A stretch of DNA of 64,000 nt from Nocardioides sp. Soil805 (lineage in GTDB: Bacteria; Actinomycetota; Actinomycetes; Propionibacteriales; Nocardioidaceae), in assembly GCF_001429625.1 (NCBI RefSeq), contig NZ_LMSU01000006.1, forward strand, positions 1-64,000, read 5' to 3'. Shown one piece after another: positions 1 to 7,728 of this stretch. Every line of letters starts with the position of its first letter. Within the stretch, counting starts at the first letter, position 1. The notes beneath the pieces were generated by a model. The model was not told the origin of the DNA. It did no database searches and was given only the letters and a program-made list of their open reading frames with translations. The position numbers and the translations under genes are program-made.

Positions 1-980
1 AGTGCGGACAAGCGGCACGTCACCTTCGACACCCAGCAGGCCTCCTACGACGGGACCATGGGGCTCGAGGCCAGCCTGGAGATCCCCGACGCCCTCGCGT
101 TGGCCGCGGCGGTGAAGTCCGGTGCCGAACACCTGGCCAAGCTGGGCTCGACCGACACCGTCGACGGCAGGCGCGCCACGGCCCTGGGTGACCTCGCTCG
201 ACACCAGCTCACCATCGGCTTCGACGACGACGGTGACGCAGTGGTCGAGGGACATCGGACCCCGCAGCCCGCTGCTCCCGTGACGCAGGTCGTGCTCCAC
301 ACCCACCTGTCCGCCGACGCCATCACCCACCACGACCAGACGGACACACCAGCTCACCATCGGCTTCGACGACGACGGTGACGCAGTGGTCGAGGGACAT
401 CGGACCCCGCAGCCCGCTGCTCCCGTGACGCAGGTCGTGCTCCACGCCCACCTGTCCGCCGACGCGATCACCCACCACGACCAGGAGATCAGAGAGGCGC
501 TGGTCGGGCGGATCGAGCAGGCCGGACGACGGCTGCTGTCGGTGGAGCATCCGCGCCTGGTGCGGACGCCCCGACGTGGCCGTGGTCGTCAAGCCGGTCA
601 TCGACCTCCGCGAGCGACTCGAGTGCCGCGGCTACGAGCCCACCGACAAGATCCGCGAGCACGTGATCGTCCGTGACGGGACGTGTGTGTTCCCGTGGTG
701 CGGCCGCAACGCGAGGCGTTGCGACCTCGACCACATCGTGGCGTACGACCACGACCACCCCGACGAGGGCGGCCCGACGTCCACCGACAACCTCGCCGCC
801 CTGTGCCGCCGGCACCACCGGCTCAAGACCTACGGCCGGTGGCACTACGAGATGACCGAGCCAGGCGTCTTCACCTGGACCAGCCCGCTGGGCGTCACCT
901 ACCTGCGCGACCACACCGGCAGCCGAGGTACCGGGCGCACGTGGAGCGAGCCCGGCACCGCCCACCCGCCGGACTCCTGA
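1..980 (+). pseudogene. DUF222/HNH endonuclease, 5'-truncated by window edge and frameshifted
   Basis: The three forward frames read in succession give one protein of the actinobacterial DUF222-HNH endonuclease family. Frame 1 (to about 345) carries the end of the DUF222 region. Frame 2 (from about 346) repeats part of it and continues to about 550. Frame 3 (from about 550) carries the intact HNH domain, with Cys pairs (CVFPWC near 690), DLDHIV near 727-744 and the RRHHRLK stretch near 808-830. The first break comes from a 145-bp tandem duplication; 145 is not a multiple of 3. The second lies near 546-552, where GTGGAGCATCCGC should read like the family motif VEQIRAWC and 2 nt appear to be missing. 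The HNH part still reads as an ORF from about 576 but lacks DUF222, so the whole is probably a pseudogene. Such genes are multicopy in Nocardioides relatives, so other intact copies are likely. Confidence 0.85.
201..490 (+). repeat. 145-bp tandem duplication inside the HNH pseudogene
   Basis: Bases 201-345 and 346-490 are near-identical copies starting ACACCAGCTCACCATCGG. I see a few differences, for example CACACCCACC against CACGCCCACC and GACGCCATC against GACGCGATC, plus divergence at the junction. The duplication shifts the frame by +1 and breaks the host gene. The mismatches mean either that the duplication is not brand new or that it arose by recombination with a related HNH gene copy. 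Confidence 0.9.
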
Positions 981-1142
981 CCACCACGCCCCGCACCCCG
1001 CCCGAGCAGCACACGGCGGGGTCACCGGCGCGTCCGCCGGTCGGCCCAGCGGGCGTTCGCCCACCGGCGCGCGCCGGAGCCGGCCTTGCACCTCCGGGAC
1101 GGCCGCCCGCCACCGCCGTACCCCCGCGACGCCCGCGACGTC

Positions 1143-1148
1143 TAGGCT
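1143..1148 (+). promoter_or_regulatory. -10 hexamer TAGGCT, leaderless promoter of manB
   Basis: TAGGCT ends 7 nt before the ATG at 1156 and there is no ribosome-binding site in the gap, as expected for a leaderless actinobacterial transcript. No good -35 is visible. The remainder of 981-1142 shows nothing recognisable. Confidence 0.5.
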
Positions 1149-1155
1149 GCCGACC

Positions 1156-2547
1156 ATGCCCGAGACCCCCACGTCGTCCACTCTCGACGCCGCCAACGTC
1201 GGCGCCATCTTCAAGGCGTACGACGTCCGTGGCACCGTCCCGGACCAGGTCGACGAGGCGCTGGCCCATGCGACCGGCGCCGCCTTCGTCGAGGTCGTCG
1301 GCGCCCCGGTGATCGTGGTCGGGCACGACATGCGACCCAGCTCGCCCGGCCTGGCCGGCGCCTTCGCGGCAGGTGCCACCGCCGCCGGCGCGGACGTGGT
1401 GATGATCGGGCTGGCCAGCACCGACCAGCTCTACTTCGCCTCGGGGCACCTCGACCACGCGGGCGTGATGTTCACCGCCAGCCACAACCCCGCGGCGTAC
1501 AACGGCATGAAGATGTGCCGGGCAGGGGCCGTGCCGATCGGCTCGGAGACGGGCCTGGCCGAGATCAGCGACAGCGTGGTCCGCGGCGGTCACGAGCCGG
1601 CGCGCGAGACGGGCAGCATCACCGAGGAGGACGTCCTCGAGGCCTACGCCGCCCACCTGCTCACCCTCGCCCCGGTCACCGGTCGGCGCCTCAAGGTCGT
1701 CATCGACGCCGGCAACGGGATGGCGGGCCACACCGCCCCGGCTGTCTTCGAGCGCATCGGCGCGGACCGCATCGAGCTGGTGCCCATGTACTTCGAGCTC
1801 GACGGCACCTTCCCGAACCACGAGGCCAACCCCATCGAGCCGGCCAACCTCGTCGACCTGCAGCGGCGTGTCCTCGACGAGAAGGCCGACATCGGCCTGG
1901 CGTTCGACGGCGACGCCGACCGCTGCTTCCTCGTCGACGAGAAGGGGCGCGCGGTCTCGCCCTCGACGCTGACCGCCCTGATCGCGTCCCGCGAGCTGGC
2001 CAAGGAGCCCGGCGCGACGATCATCCACAACCTCATCACCAGTCGCGGCGTGCCGGAGATCATCTCCGAGCTCGGCGGAGTCCCGGAGCGCACCCGGGTC
2101 GGCCACTCCTACATCAAGGCGACCATGGCCGAGACCGGGGCGATCTTCGGCGGCGAGCACAGCGGGCACTTCTACTTCCGCGACTTCTGGCGTGCCGACT
2201 CGGGGATGCTGGCCGCGCTGCACGCGCTCGCCGCGCTGGCCGAGACCGAGCGCCCGCTCAGCGAGCTGCTCGCCGACTACGAGCGCTACGTCGTCAGCGG
2301 CGAGATCAACTCCACCGTCGCCGACCAGGCCGCCGTGGTGGCGACGATCGAGGCGGCGTACGCCGGGCACGACGGCGTCACGACCGACCGCCTCGACGGC
2401 CTCACCGTGACCCACGAGGACTGGTGGTTCAACGTCCGCCCGTCCAACACCGAGCCGCTGCTGCGGCTCAACGCCGAAGGACGCGACCGCCCCACCATGG
2501 AGCGGATCCGCGACGAGGTCCTCACCACCATCAGGAGCGACGCGTGA
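1156..2547 (+). CDS. manB: phosphomannomutase/phosphoglucomutase
   Basis: Interconverts mannose-6-phosphate and mannose-1-phosphate (often also the glucose phosphates), feeding GDP-mannose and cell-envelope glycan synthesis in the cytosol. The 463-residue protein has the complete alpha-D-phosphohexomutase layout: the phosphoserine loop TASHNP (residues 107-112, Ser109), the metal loop DGDADR (251-256), the sugar-binding GEHSGH (333-338) and the C-terminal phosphate-binding RPSNTEP near 431-437. All catalytic residues are present and length is normal. The ATG at 1156 lies 7 nt after a -10-like hexamer. The stop overlaps the GTG of the next gene (GTGA). The following zinc-ribbon and SIS genes match the order around mycobacterial Rv3257c (pmmA), so a role in mannose metabolism is the best reading. 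Confidence 0.93.
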   Translation: MPETPTSSTLDAANVGAIFKAYDVRGTVPDQVDEALAHATGAAFVEVVGAPVIVVGHDMRPSSPGLAGAFAAGATAAGADVVMIGLASTDQLYFASGHLDHAGVMFTASHNPAAYNGMKMCRAGAVPIGSETGLAEISDSVVRGGHEPARETGSITEEDVLEAYAAHLLTLAPVTGRRLKVVIDAGNGMAGHTAPAVFERIGADRIELVPMYFELDGTFPNHEANPIEPANLVDLQRRVLDEKADIGLAFDGDADRCFLVDEKGRAVSPSTLTALIASRELAKEPGATIIHNLITSRGVPEIISELGGVPERTRVGHSYIKATMAETGAIFGGEHSGHFYFRDFWRADSGMLAALHALAALAETERPLSELLADYERYVVSGEINSTVADQAAVVATIEAAYAGHDGVTTDRLDGLTVTHEDWWFNVRPSNTEPLLRLNAEGRDRPTMERIRDEVLTTIRSDA

Positions 2548-2708
2548 ACATCGACCCCCAGCTGCTCAAGATCATCGTCTGCCCCGACTGCCACGGCGAC
2601 CTCCGCGAGGAGGGCGACGAGCTGGTGTGCACCGCGTGCGGCCTGGCCTACCCGGTCCGCGACGACATCCCGGTGCTGCTCGTCGACGAGGCCCGCAGGC
2701 CGGGCTGA
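2544..2708 (+). CDS. Trm112-like small zinc-ribbon protein
   Basis: A 54-residue protein read from GTG 2544, overlapping the phosphomannomutase stop by 4 bp, so probably translationally coupled. It has CPDC near residues 12-15 and CTAC near 30-33, two Cys pairs that would hold one zinc, followed by the typical AYPVRDDIPVLL segment. This is the bacterial Trm112p-like/UPF0434 family. Related proteins act as accessory zinc-binding modules in eukaryotic methyltransferase complexes; the bacterial role is not settled. It is too short for many automatic gene calls. Family assignment is firm, function unknown. Confidence 0.85.
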   Translation: MNIDPQLLKIIVCPDCHGDLREEGDELVCTACGLAYPVRDDIPVLLVDEARRPG

Positions 2709-2712
2709 CGTC

Positions 2713-3750
2713 ATGACGTGGTTCGACGAGGCCAGGCTCGACGACGAGCAGGTGCTGGCGGCCCACGACCTGCGGCTGCGGACCCTCGCCGAGAGCGGCG
2801 CCCGGGTCCGGCGTGAGTCCCACGACGCCTCCGCCGCGACGGCCGAGGCGATCGCCGGACAGGTGGGGATGGACCAGCCCCGCGCCGTCATCGCTGCAGG
2901 ACCCGACTCCCGCCTGCTGCGGGCGGTGCTGGAGCCGTGGTGCCCGGTGCCGTTCGTGGCCTGGCCGGCGGCGGGCCTGCCCGGGTGGGCGGGCAGCCTC
3001 GACCTCGTCGTGATGCTCGCCCCCGAGGGGTCCGACAGCGGCTCGGCGTCCGCGGTCGCCGAGGCCGTACGCCGCGGCTGCCAGGTCGTCGTCGCCTGCC
3101 CGCCCACCTCGATGGTCGCCGAGCACGCGGCCGGTCGCTACACGACCGTGCTGCCGACGGTCACCGGTGACCAGCTCGCGACCGCGGTGGTGATGCTGGA
3201 CTACCTCGCGCAGGTGCGCCTCGGCCCCCGTGCCGACGCCGACAGCGTGGCCACCGCCCTCGACGCCGTCGCCCAGGACTGCTCGCCCTTCCGCGACCTC
3301 TCCGTCAACCCGGCCAAGATGCTGGCCATCACGCTGGCCGACACCAACCCGCTCGTGTGGGGCGGCTCGGTCCTCGCGGCGCGTGCCGCACGCCGGGTCG
3401 CCGAGTCGATCCGTCGCGCGTCGGGACGCACCGCGCTCGCCGGCGACGCCGAGCACCTGGTGCCCGTCCTCGAGGCCGCCCGCCCGCGCGACGTGTTCGC
3501 CGACCCCTTCGCCGACCCCACCGACGCACCAGCCGACCTGCGTCCGCTCCTCGTCGTCCTCGACGACGGCGCCGAGGACCCGGCGGTCCGGGAGCAACGG
3601 GGCCGGCTCCGGGCCGCGGCCGCCCGCCGCGACGTACGCGTCGAGACCGTCAGCACCGAGGCGGCGACCGAGGTCGCGCGCTACGCCTCGCTCGTGCTCC
3701 AGGGGACCTACGCCTCGGAGTACCTCCGGATCGGCTTCGTCGAGGACTGA
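2713..3750 (+). CDS. SIS-domain protein, bifunctional phosphoglucose/phosphomannose isomerase family
   Basis: 345 residues starting 4 nt after the zinc-ribbon gene, so in the same operon. It has the shape of the actinobacterial homologues of bifunctional phosphoglucose/phosphomannose isomerases: an N-terminal SIS half (residues about 45-160, including MLAPEGSDSGSASAVAEAV, where Ser-rich loops bind sugar phosphate) and a C-terminal isomerase-like half beginning around NPAKMLAITLADTNPLVWGG. Context next to phosphomannomutase supports interconversion of hexose 6-phosphates for mannose supply. The mycobacterial counterpart (Rv3256c position) is poorly characterised, and I cannot confirm that the isomerase Glu/His residues are all kept, so catalytic activity is an inference. 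Confidence 0.75.
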   Translation: MTWFDEARLDDEQVLAAHDLRLRTLAESGARVRRESHDASAATAEAIAGQVGMDQPRAVIAAGPDSRLLRAVLEPWCPVPFVAWPAAGLPGWAGSLDLVVMLAPEGSDSGSASAVAEAVRRGCQVVVACPPTSMVAEHAAGRYTTVLPTVTGDQLATAVVMLDYLAQVRLGPRADADSVATALDAVAQDCSPFRDLSVNPAKMLAITLADTNPLVWGGSVLAARAARRVAESIRRASGRTALAGDAEHLVPVLEAARPRDVFADPFADPTDAPADLRPLLVVLDDGAEDPAVREQRGRLRAAAARRDVRVETVSTEAATEVARYASLVLQGTYASEYLRIGFVED

Positions 3751-3836
3751 CCCCACCCGGGGAGGGGGGCGGGTTTGAATCGGTGGAGCCCACCTGCCAC
3801 GGTGGAGGGGTCCCTGACCTCATCGGAAGGAGAGCC

Positions 3837-4121
3837 ATGCTCACCCTCACCGAGAACGCCAGCACGATCGTCCGCGAGATCACCACCCAGGCGGGCGGCA
3901 CCGACGACGCGGGCCTGCGCATCGCCCTCGAGACGACGCCCGAGCCCGCCTTCGCGATCACCTCGACCGACGGCCCCCAGCCGGGCGACGCCAGGCTCGA
4001 GCAGGACGGCGCGACCGTCTACCTCGACGCCGGCTCGGCGGAGGTGCTCGACGACAAGGTCCTCGACGCCAGCGTCGACACGGAGGGCGCCGTCCAGTTC
4101 GCCCTCGGCACCCAGGGCTGA
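3837..4121 (+). CDS. HesB/IscA-like protein without cysteines
   Basis: A 94-residue protein with the HesB/IscA fold pattern (MLTLTENASTIVREI at the N-terminus and the LDAGSAEVLDDKVLDASVD segment near the C-terminus). True A-type Fe-S carriers use three conserved Cys, but no Cys occurs anywhere here, so it should not carry a cluster in the usual way. Such Cys-less versions are common in actinobacteria under the name HesB-family or adhesin protein. The ATG at 3837 has AAGGAGAG ending 3 nt upstream (3828-3834). It ends 35 bp before a strong terminator and appears to be a single-gene unit. Function unknown. Confidence 0.8.
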   Translation: MLTLTENASTIVREITTQAGGTDDAGLRIALETTPEPAFAITSTDGPQPGDARLEQDGATVYLDAGSAEVLDDKVLDASVDTEGAVQFALGTQG

Positions 4122-4155
4122 GACCCAGGGCCGAGACGCAGCACGCACGTCCACG

Positions 4156-4189
4156 CGAGGGCGGCCGGGAGTCATCCCGGCCGCCCTCG
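4156..4189. terminator. rho-independent-type hairpin
   Basis: A perfect 15-bp GC-rich stem (4156-4170 with 4175-4189) around the loop GTCA. It separates the HesB-like gene from the DUF808 gene. There is no long T tract, which is usual for this GC content. Confidence 0.8.
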
Positions 4190-4208
4190 TCGTGTGTCGG
4201 CACGCCGA

Positions 4209-4247
4209 TAGGCTGCCCGCGTGACCGACTCGAGGGAGACCGCCTGA
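4209..4247 (+). promoter_or_regulatory. -10 hexamer and possible 8-codon leaderless ORF before the DUF808 gene
   Basis: TAGGCT (4209-4214) is followed after 6 nt by GTG 4221, which opens an 8-codon ORF (VTDSRETA) whose TGA (4245-4247) shares its A with the ATG of the next gene. GAGGGAGA inside it can also serve as ribosome-binding site for ATG 4247. Either the transcript simply starts at 4221, or a leaderless mini-ORF is translationally coupled to the downstream gene. Confidence 0.45.
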
Positions 4248-5434
4248 TGGCCGCAGGACTCTTCGCCCTGCTCGACGACGTGGCCGCGCTCGCGCGCGTC
4301 GCCGCAGCGTCCGTGGACGACGTCGGCGCGGCCGCCGGCCGAGCCAGCGCCAAGGCGGCCGGCGTGGTGGTCGACGACACGGCCGTCACCCCGCAGTACC
4401 TGCACGGCTCCGCCGCCGAGCGCGAGCTGCCCATCATCAAGAAGATCGCCCTCGGGTCGCTGCGCAACAAGCTGCTCTTCATCCTGCCCGCGGCGGTGCT
4501 GCTGGGGCAGTTCCTCCCGCAGCTGCTGCCGCTCATCCTGATCTTCGGTGGTGGCTTCCTGGCCTACGAGGGCGCCCACAAGGTGTGGGAGAAGGTCGGC
4601 GGGCACCACCCGGAGGCCGAGGAGGAGATGGCCGCCCCGGGGGAGTTCACCCCCGAGCACGAGGCCCGCACGGTGGCCGGCGCCATCCGCACCGACTTCA
4701 TCCTCTCCGCCGAGATCATGGTGATCGCGCTCAAGGAGGTCGTCGGCTCCGACCCCGACGCGAGCATCTGGATGCGCGCGATCGTCCTGGCCGTGGTGGC
4801 CGTCCTCATCACCGTCCTCGTGTACGGCGTGGTCGCGCTCATCGTGAAGATGGACGACGTCGGCCTGCACCTGACGCAGAAGGACTCCGGGCTCGCCCAG
4901 AAGGTCGGCGCCGGCCTGGTCGGGGCCATGCCCCGGCTGCTGAGCGCCATCTCGCTGATCGGCACCCTGGCCATGCTGTGGGTCGGTGGTCACATCTTCC
5001 TGGTCAGCCTCTACGAGATCGGCGGGCACGACGGGCTCCTCGAGGGCACCGGGCTCGGCGACGCCCTCCACGCGCCGTACGACGTCGTCCACCACTGGGA
5101 GGTCGCGGTCCACGACGCGGTCGGCGGGGCCCTCGGCAGGCTGGCCGGCTGGGTGGTCAACACGCTCGCCTCCGCGGCCGTCGGACTCCTCGTCGGGGCC
5201 CTCGTGCTGCTGGCCCTCCGGGCCCTCGGTATCGGTGGCGGCCACGGGGACCACGGGGGCCACGAGGGCGGCGACGAGCACGCCGACACCGGCGCCGAGA
5301 AGGCCGCTGGGAGCCCGGCGCCGGCCCCCACGGAGGCGCCCGCACAGGCCCCGCCAGCGCCCTCGGTGGAGGCGCCGGAGGGGGGCCCCGTCGCACGCCG
5401 CGAGGGGCCCGCCGAGGATTCTCCGAATCTGTGA
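4247..5434 (+). CDS. DUF808 (YedI-type) multi-pass membrane protein
   Basis: 395 residues with the hallmark DUF808 N-terminus: GLFALLDDVAAL, then a cytosolic segment with VVVDDTAVTPQY and ELPIIKKIALGSLRNK, followed by membrane segments (about residues 75-105, 170-200, 230-260 and 300-330). The C-terminal 60 residues are a Gly/His/Asp then Pro/Ala-rich tail that the family core does not need. Function of DUF808 is unknown; it is an inner-membrane protein in E. coli. The ATG has a good GAGGGAG ribosome-binding site. Neighbours give no functional hint. Confidence 0.88.
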   Translation: MAAGLFALLDDVAALARVAAASVDDVGAAAGRASAKAAGVVVDDTAVTPQYLHGSAAERELPIIKKIALGSLRNKLLFILPAAVLLGQFLPQLLPLILIFGGGFLAYEGAHKVWEKVGGHHPEAEEEMAAPGEFTPEHEARTVAGAIRTDFILSAEIMVIALKEVVGSDPDASIWMRAIVLAVVAVLITVLVYGVVALIVKMDDVGLHLTQKDSGLAQKVGAGLVGAMPRLLSAISLIGTLAMLWVGGHIFLVSLYEIGGHDGLLEGTGLGDALHAPYDVVHHWEVAVHDAVGGALGRLAGWVVNTLASAAVGLLVGALVLLALRALGIGGGHGDHGGHEGGDEHADTGAEKAAGSPAPAPTEAPAQAPPAPSVEAPEGGPVARREGPAEDSPNL

Positions 5435-5527
5435 TCCCGGTCCTACGCTTCTGAGGTCCGCGTGGGAGATCCCGACGACGCACAGATGTGCGGCGCAGAC
5501 AGCTCCACAGACTTCAGGAGACAACCG

Positions 5528-6985
5528 ATGGACTTCAACGTCGCCGACCTCAGCCTGGCCGAGTACGGCCGCAAGGAGATCGAGCTCGCCGAGCACGAGA
5601 TGCCCGGGCTGATGGCCATGCGCGAGCGCTACGGCGCCGAGCAGCCCCTCGCGGGCGCCCGCATCGCCGGCTCGCTGCACATGACGATCCAGACCGCCGT
5701 CCTCATCGAGACCCTCGTGGAGCTCGGTGCCGACGTGCGCTGGGCCACCTGCAACATCTTCTCGACCCAGGACCACGCGGCCGCAGCCGTCGTCGTGGGC
5801 CGTGACGGCACCGCCGAGGCACCCCAGGGCACGCCCGTCTTCGCCTGGAAGGGCGAGTCGCTGGCCGAGTACTGGGACGAGGCCGAGAAGGTCTTCGACT
5901 TCACCGACGCCGACGGCAACCCGGTCGGTCCCAACGTCCTGCTCGACGACGGTGGCGACATCACGATGCTCCTGCACCTGGGCGTCGAGTACGAGAAGTC
6001 CGGTGTCGTGCCGCCCCTCGACAGCACCGACAACGAGGAGTTCAAGGAGGTGCTGCGCGTCCTGGCCCGCTCGGTCGCGACCAAGCCGCAGCACTGGACG
6101 AACATCGCCAAGGACATCAGGGGCGTCTCCGAGGAGACCACCACCGGCGTCCTGCGCCTCTACGACCGCTTCCGCGAGGGCACGCTGCTCTTCCCGGCGA
6201 TCAACGTCAACGACTCGGTCACCAAGTCCAAGTTCGACAACAAGTACGGCTGCCGCCACTCGCTGATCGACGGCCTCAACCGCGCCACCGACGTCATGAT
6301 CGGCGGCAAGGTCGCCGTCGTCTGCGGCTACGGCGACGTCGGCAAGGGGTCCGCGGAGTCGCTGCGCGGCCAGGGCGCCCGCGTCATCGTCACCGAGATC
6401 GACCCGATCTGCGCCCTGCAGGCGGCCATGGACGGCTACGAGGTCAAGCGCCTCGAGTCCGTCGTCGAGACCGCCGACATCTTCATCACGACGACCGGCA
6501 ACTTCGACATCATCACGGTGGAGCACTTCCACAAGATGAAGCACCAGGCCATCGTCGGGAACATCGGCCACTTCGACAACGAGATCAACATGGCGGGCCT
6601 GGCCAAGATCCCCGGCATCGTCAAGGACGAGATCAAGCCGCAGGTCCACCAGTGGATCTTCCCGTCCGAGGACGGCCAGCCCGGCAAGAAGATCATCGTG
6701 CTGTCCGAGGGTCGCCTGCTCAACCTCGGCAACGCGACGGGTCACCCGTCCTTCGTCATGTCGAACTCGTTCACCAACCAGGTGCTGGCGCAGATCGAGC
6801 TCTTCACCAAGGCCGACGAGTACGAGCTCGGCGTGCACGTCCTGCCCAAGCACCTCGACGAGGAGGTGGCCCGTCTCCACCTCGACGCCCTCGGTGTCGA
6901 GCTGACGGAGCTCACCAAGGAGCAGGCCGCCTACCTCGGTGTGGACGTCGCTGGGCCGTTCAAGTCCGACCACTATCGCTACTGA
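5528..6985 (+). CDS. ahcY: adenosylhomocysteinase (S-adenosyl-L-homocysteine hydrolase)
   Basis: NAD-dependent cytosolic enzyme that splits S-adenosylhomocysteine to adenosine and homocysteine, relieving product inhibition of methyltransferases. 485 residues, the length of the long bacterial form with the extra insert. Visible signatures are GSLHMTIQTAVLIETL, CNIFSTQDHAAAA, the NAD site GYGDVGKG (about residue 268) and the C-terminal DHYRY, whose Lys/Tyr tail contacts NAD. ATG 5528 is preceded by CAGGAG at 7-8 nt. It directly precedes mtrA as in mycobacteria (sahH upstream of mtrA), although the tmk gene found between them there is absent. I checked the 93-bp leader for a SAH riboswitch and do not see one. 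Confidence 0.97.
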   Translation: MDFNVADLSLAEYGRKEIELAEHEMPGLMAMRERYGAEQPLAGARIAGSLHMTIQTAVLIETLVELGADVRWATCNIFSTQDHAAAAVVVGRDGTAEAPQGTPVFAWKGESLAEYWDEAEKVFDFTDADGNPVGPNVLLDDGGDITMLLHLGVEYEKSGVVPPLDSTDNEEFKEVLRVLARSVATKPQHWTNIAKDIRGVSEETTTGVLRLYDRFREGTLLFPAINVNDSVTKSKFDNKYGCRHSLIDGLNRATDVMIGGKVAVVCGYGDVGKGSAESLRGQGARVIVTEIDPICALQAAMDGYEVKRLESVVETADIFITTTGNFDIITVEHFHKMKHQAIVGNIGHFDNEINMAGLAKIPGIVKDEIKPQVHQWIFPSEDGQPGKKIIVLSEGRLLNLGNATGHPSFVMSNSFTNQVLAQIELFTKADEYELGVHVLPKHLDEEVARLHLDALGVELTELTKEQAAYLGVDVAGPFKSDHYRY

Positions 6986-6987
6986 GG

Positions 6988-6993
6988 CAGACT
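6988..6993 (+). promoter_or_regulatory. -10 hexamer CAGACT, leaderless promoter of mtrA
   Basis: CAGACT overlaps the end of the ahcY region and lies 7 nt before the mtrA ATG at 7001, with no convincing ribosome-binding site between them (only TGGGGGC). It suggests an internal leaderless promoter for the mtrAB-lpqB operon. Confidence 0.45.
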
Positions 6994-7000
6994 TGGGGGC

Positions 7001-7705
7001 ATGACACCTCCACCCGAGCAGCATCCCACCAGGGGCAGCATCCTGGTCGTCGACGACGACTCGTCCCTGGCGGAGATGCTCTCCCTCGTGCTGCGCCAGG
7101 AGGGTTTCGAGAGCCAGGTCGTCGGTCGCGGTGACGAGGCCCTCGAGGCCTTCCGCAGCTTCCGCCCCGACCTGGTCCTCCTGGACCTGATGCTGCCCGG
7201 CAAGGACGGCATCGACGTGTGCAAGGAGATCCGCGCCGAGTCCGGCGTGCCGATCGTGATGCTCACCGCGAAGGGCGACACCGTCGACGTGGTCGTCGGC
7301 CTCGAGTCCGGGGCCGACGACTACATCGTCAAGCCGTTCAAGCCCAAGGAGCTCATCGCCCGGATCCGGGCGCGCGTACGCCGCTCCGAGCCGCCCACGT
7401 CCGAGGCGCTCACCATCGGCGACCTGGCCATCGACGTGTCGGGTCACTCGGTCACCCGGGCGGGCACGGCCGTCAACCTCACGCCGCTCGAGTTCGACCT
7501 GCTGGTGTGCCTGGCGCGCAAGCCGTGGCAGGTGTTCACCCGCGAGGTCCTGCTCGAGCAGGTCTGGGGCTACCGGCACAGCGCCGACACCCGGCTGGTC
7601 AACGTGCACGTGCAGCGGCTGCGCTCCAAGGTCGAGCACGACCCCGAGAACCCCGAGATCGTCGTGACCGTGCGCGGCGTGGGCTACAAGGCCGGCACGG
7701 CCTGA
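7001..7705 (+). CDS. mtrA: two-component response regulator MtrA
   Basis: DNA-binding response regulator of the MtrAB system, which in actinobacteria controls cell-wall metabolism, division and osmotic responses. 234 residues: a receiver domain with the acidic pocket DDD (18-20), phosphoacceptor Asp62 in LLDLMLPGKDG, the TAKG switch Thr and Lys of VKPFKPKE, then an OmpR-type winged helix (about 135-230) with LTPLEFDLLVCLARKPWQVF and VNVHVQRLRSKVE. Partner kinase mtrB follows after 23 bp and lipoprotein lpqB after that, so the assignment as MtrA rather than another OmpR-type regulator is strong. Confidence 0.96.
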   Translation: MTPPPEQHPTRGSILVVDDDSSLAEMLSLVLRQEGFESQVVGRGDEALEAFRSFRPDLVLLDLMLPGKDGIDVCKEIRAESGVPIVMLTAKGDTVDVVVGLESGADDYIVKPFKPKELIARIRARVRRSEPPTSEALTIGDLAIDVSGHSVTRAGTAVNLTPLEFDLLVCLARKPWQVFTREVLLEQVWGYRHSADTRLVNVHVQRLRSKVEHDPENPEIVVTVRGVGYKAGTA

Positions 7706-7728
7706 GGGCCGGGACGCAGCCGGCGACC

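Noticed and set aside
3357..3836. N-terminal extension of the HesB-like protein
   Set aside because: It is an out-of-frame reading of the SIS gene; ATG 3837 has a proper ribosome-binding site.
5435..5527. Possible SAH riboswitch before ahcY
   Set aside because: The conserved GC-rich core and pseudoknot sequences are not visible; only an ordinary ribosome-binding site.
4172..7639. 1155-codon minus-strand open frame over the DUF808 and ahcY genes
   Set aside because: It is antisense to well-identified genes, with low-complexity composition expected of reversed high-GC codons.
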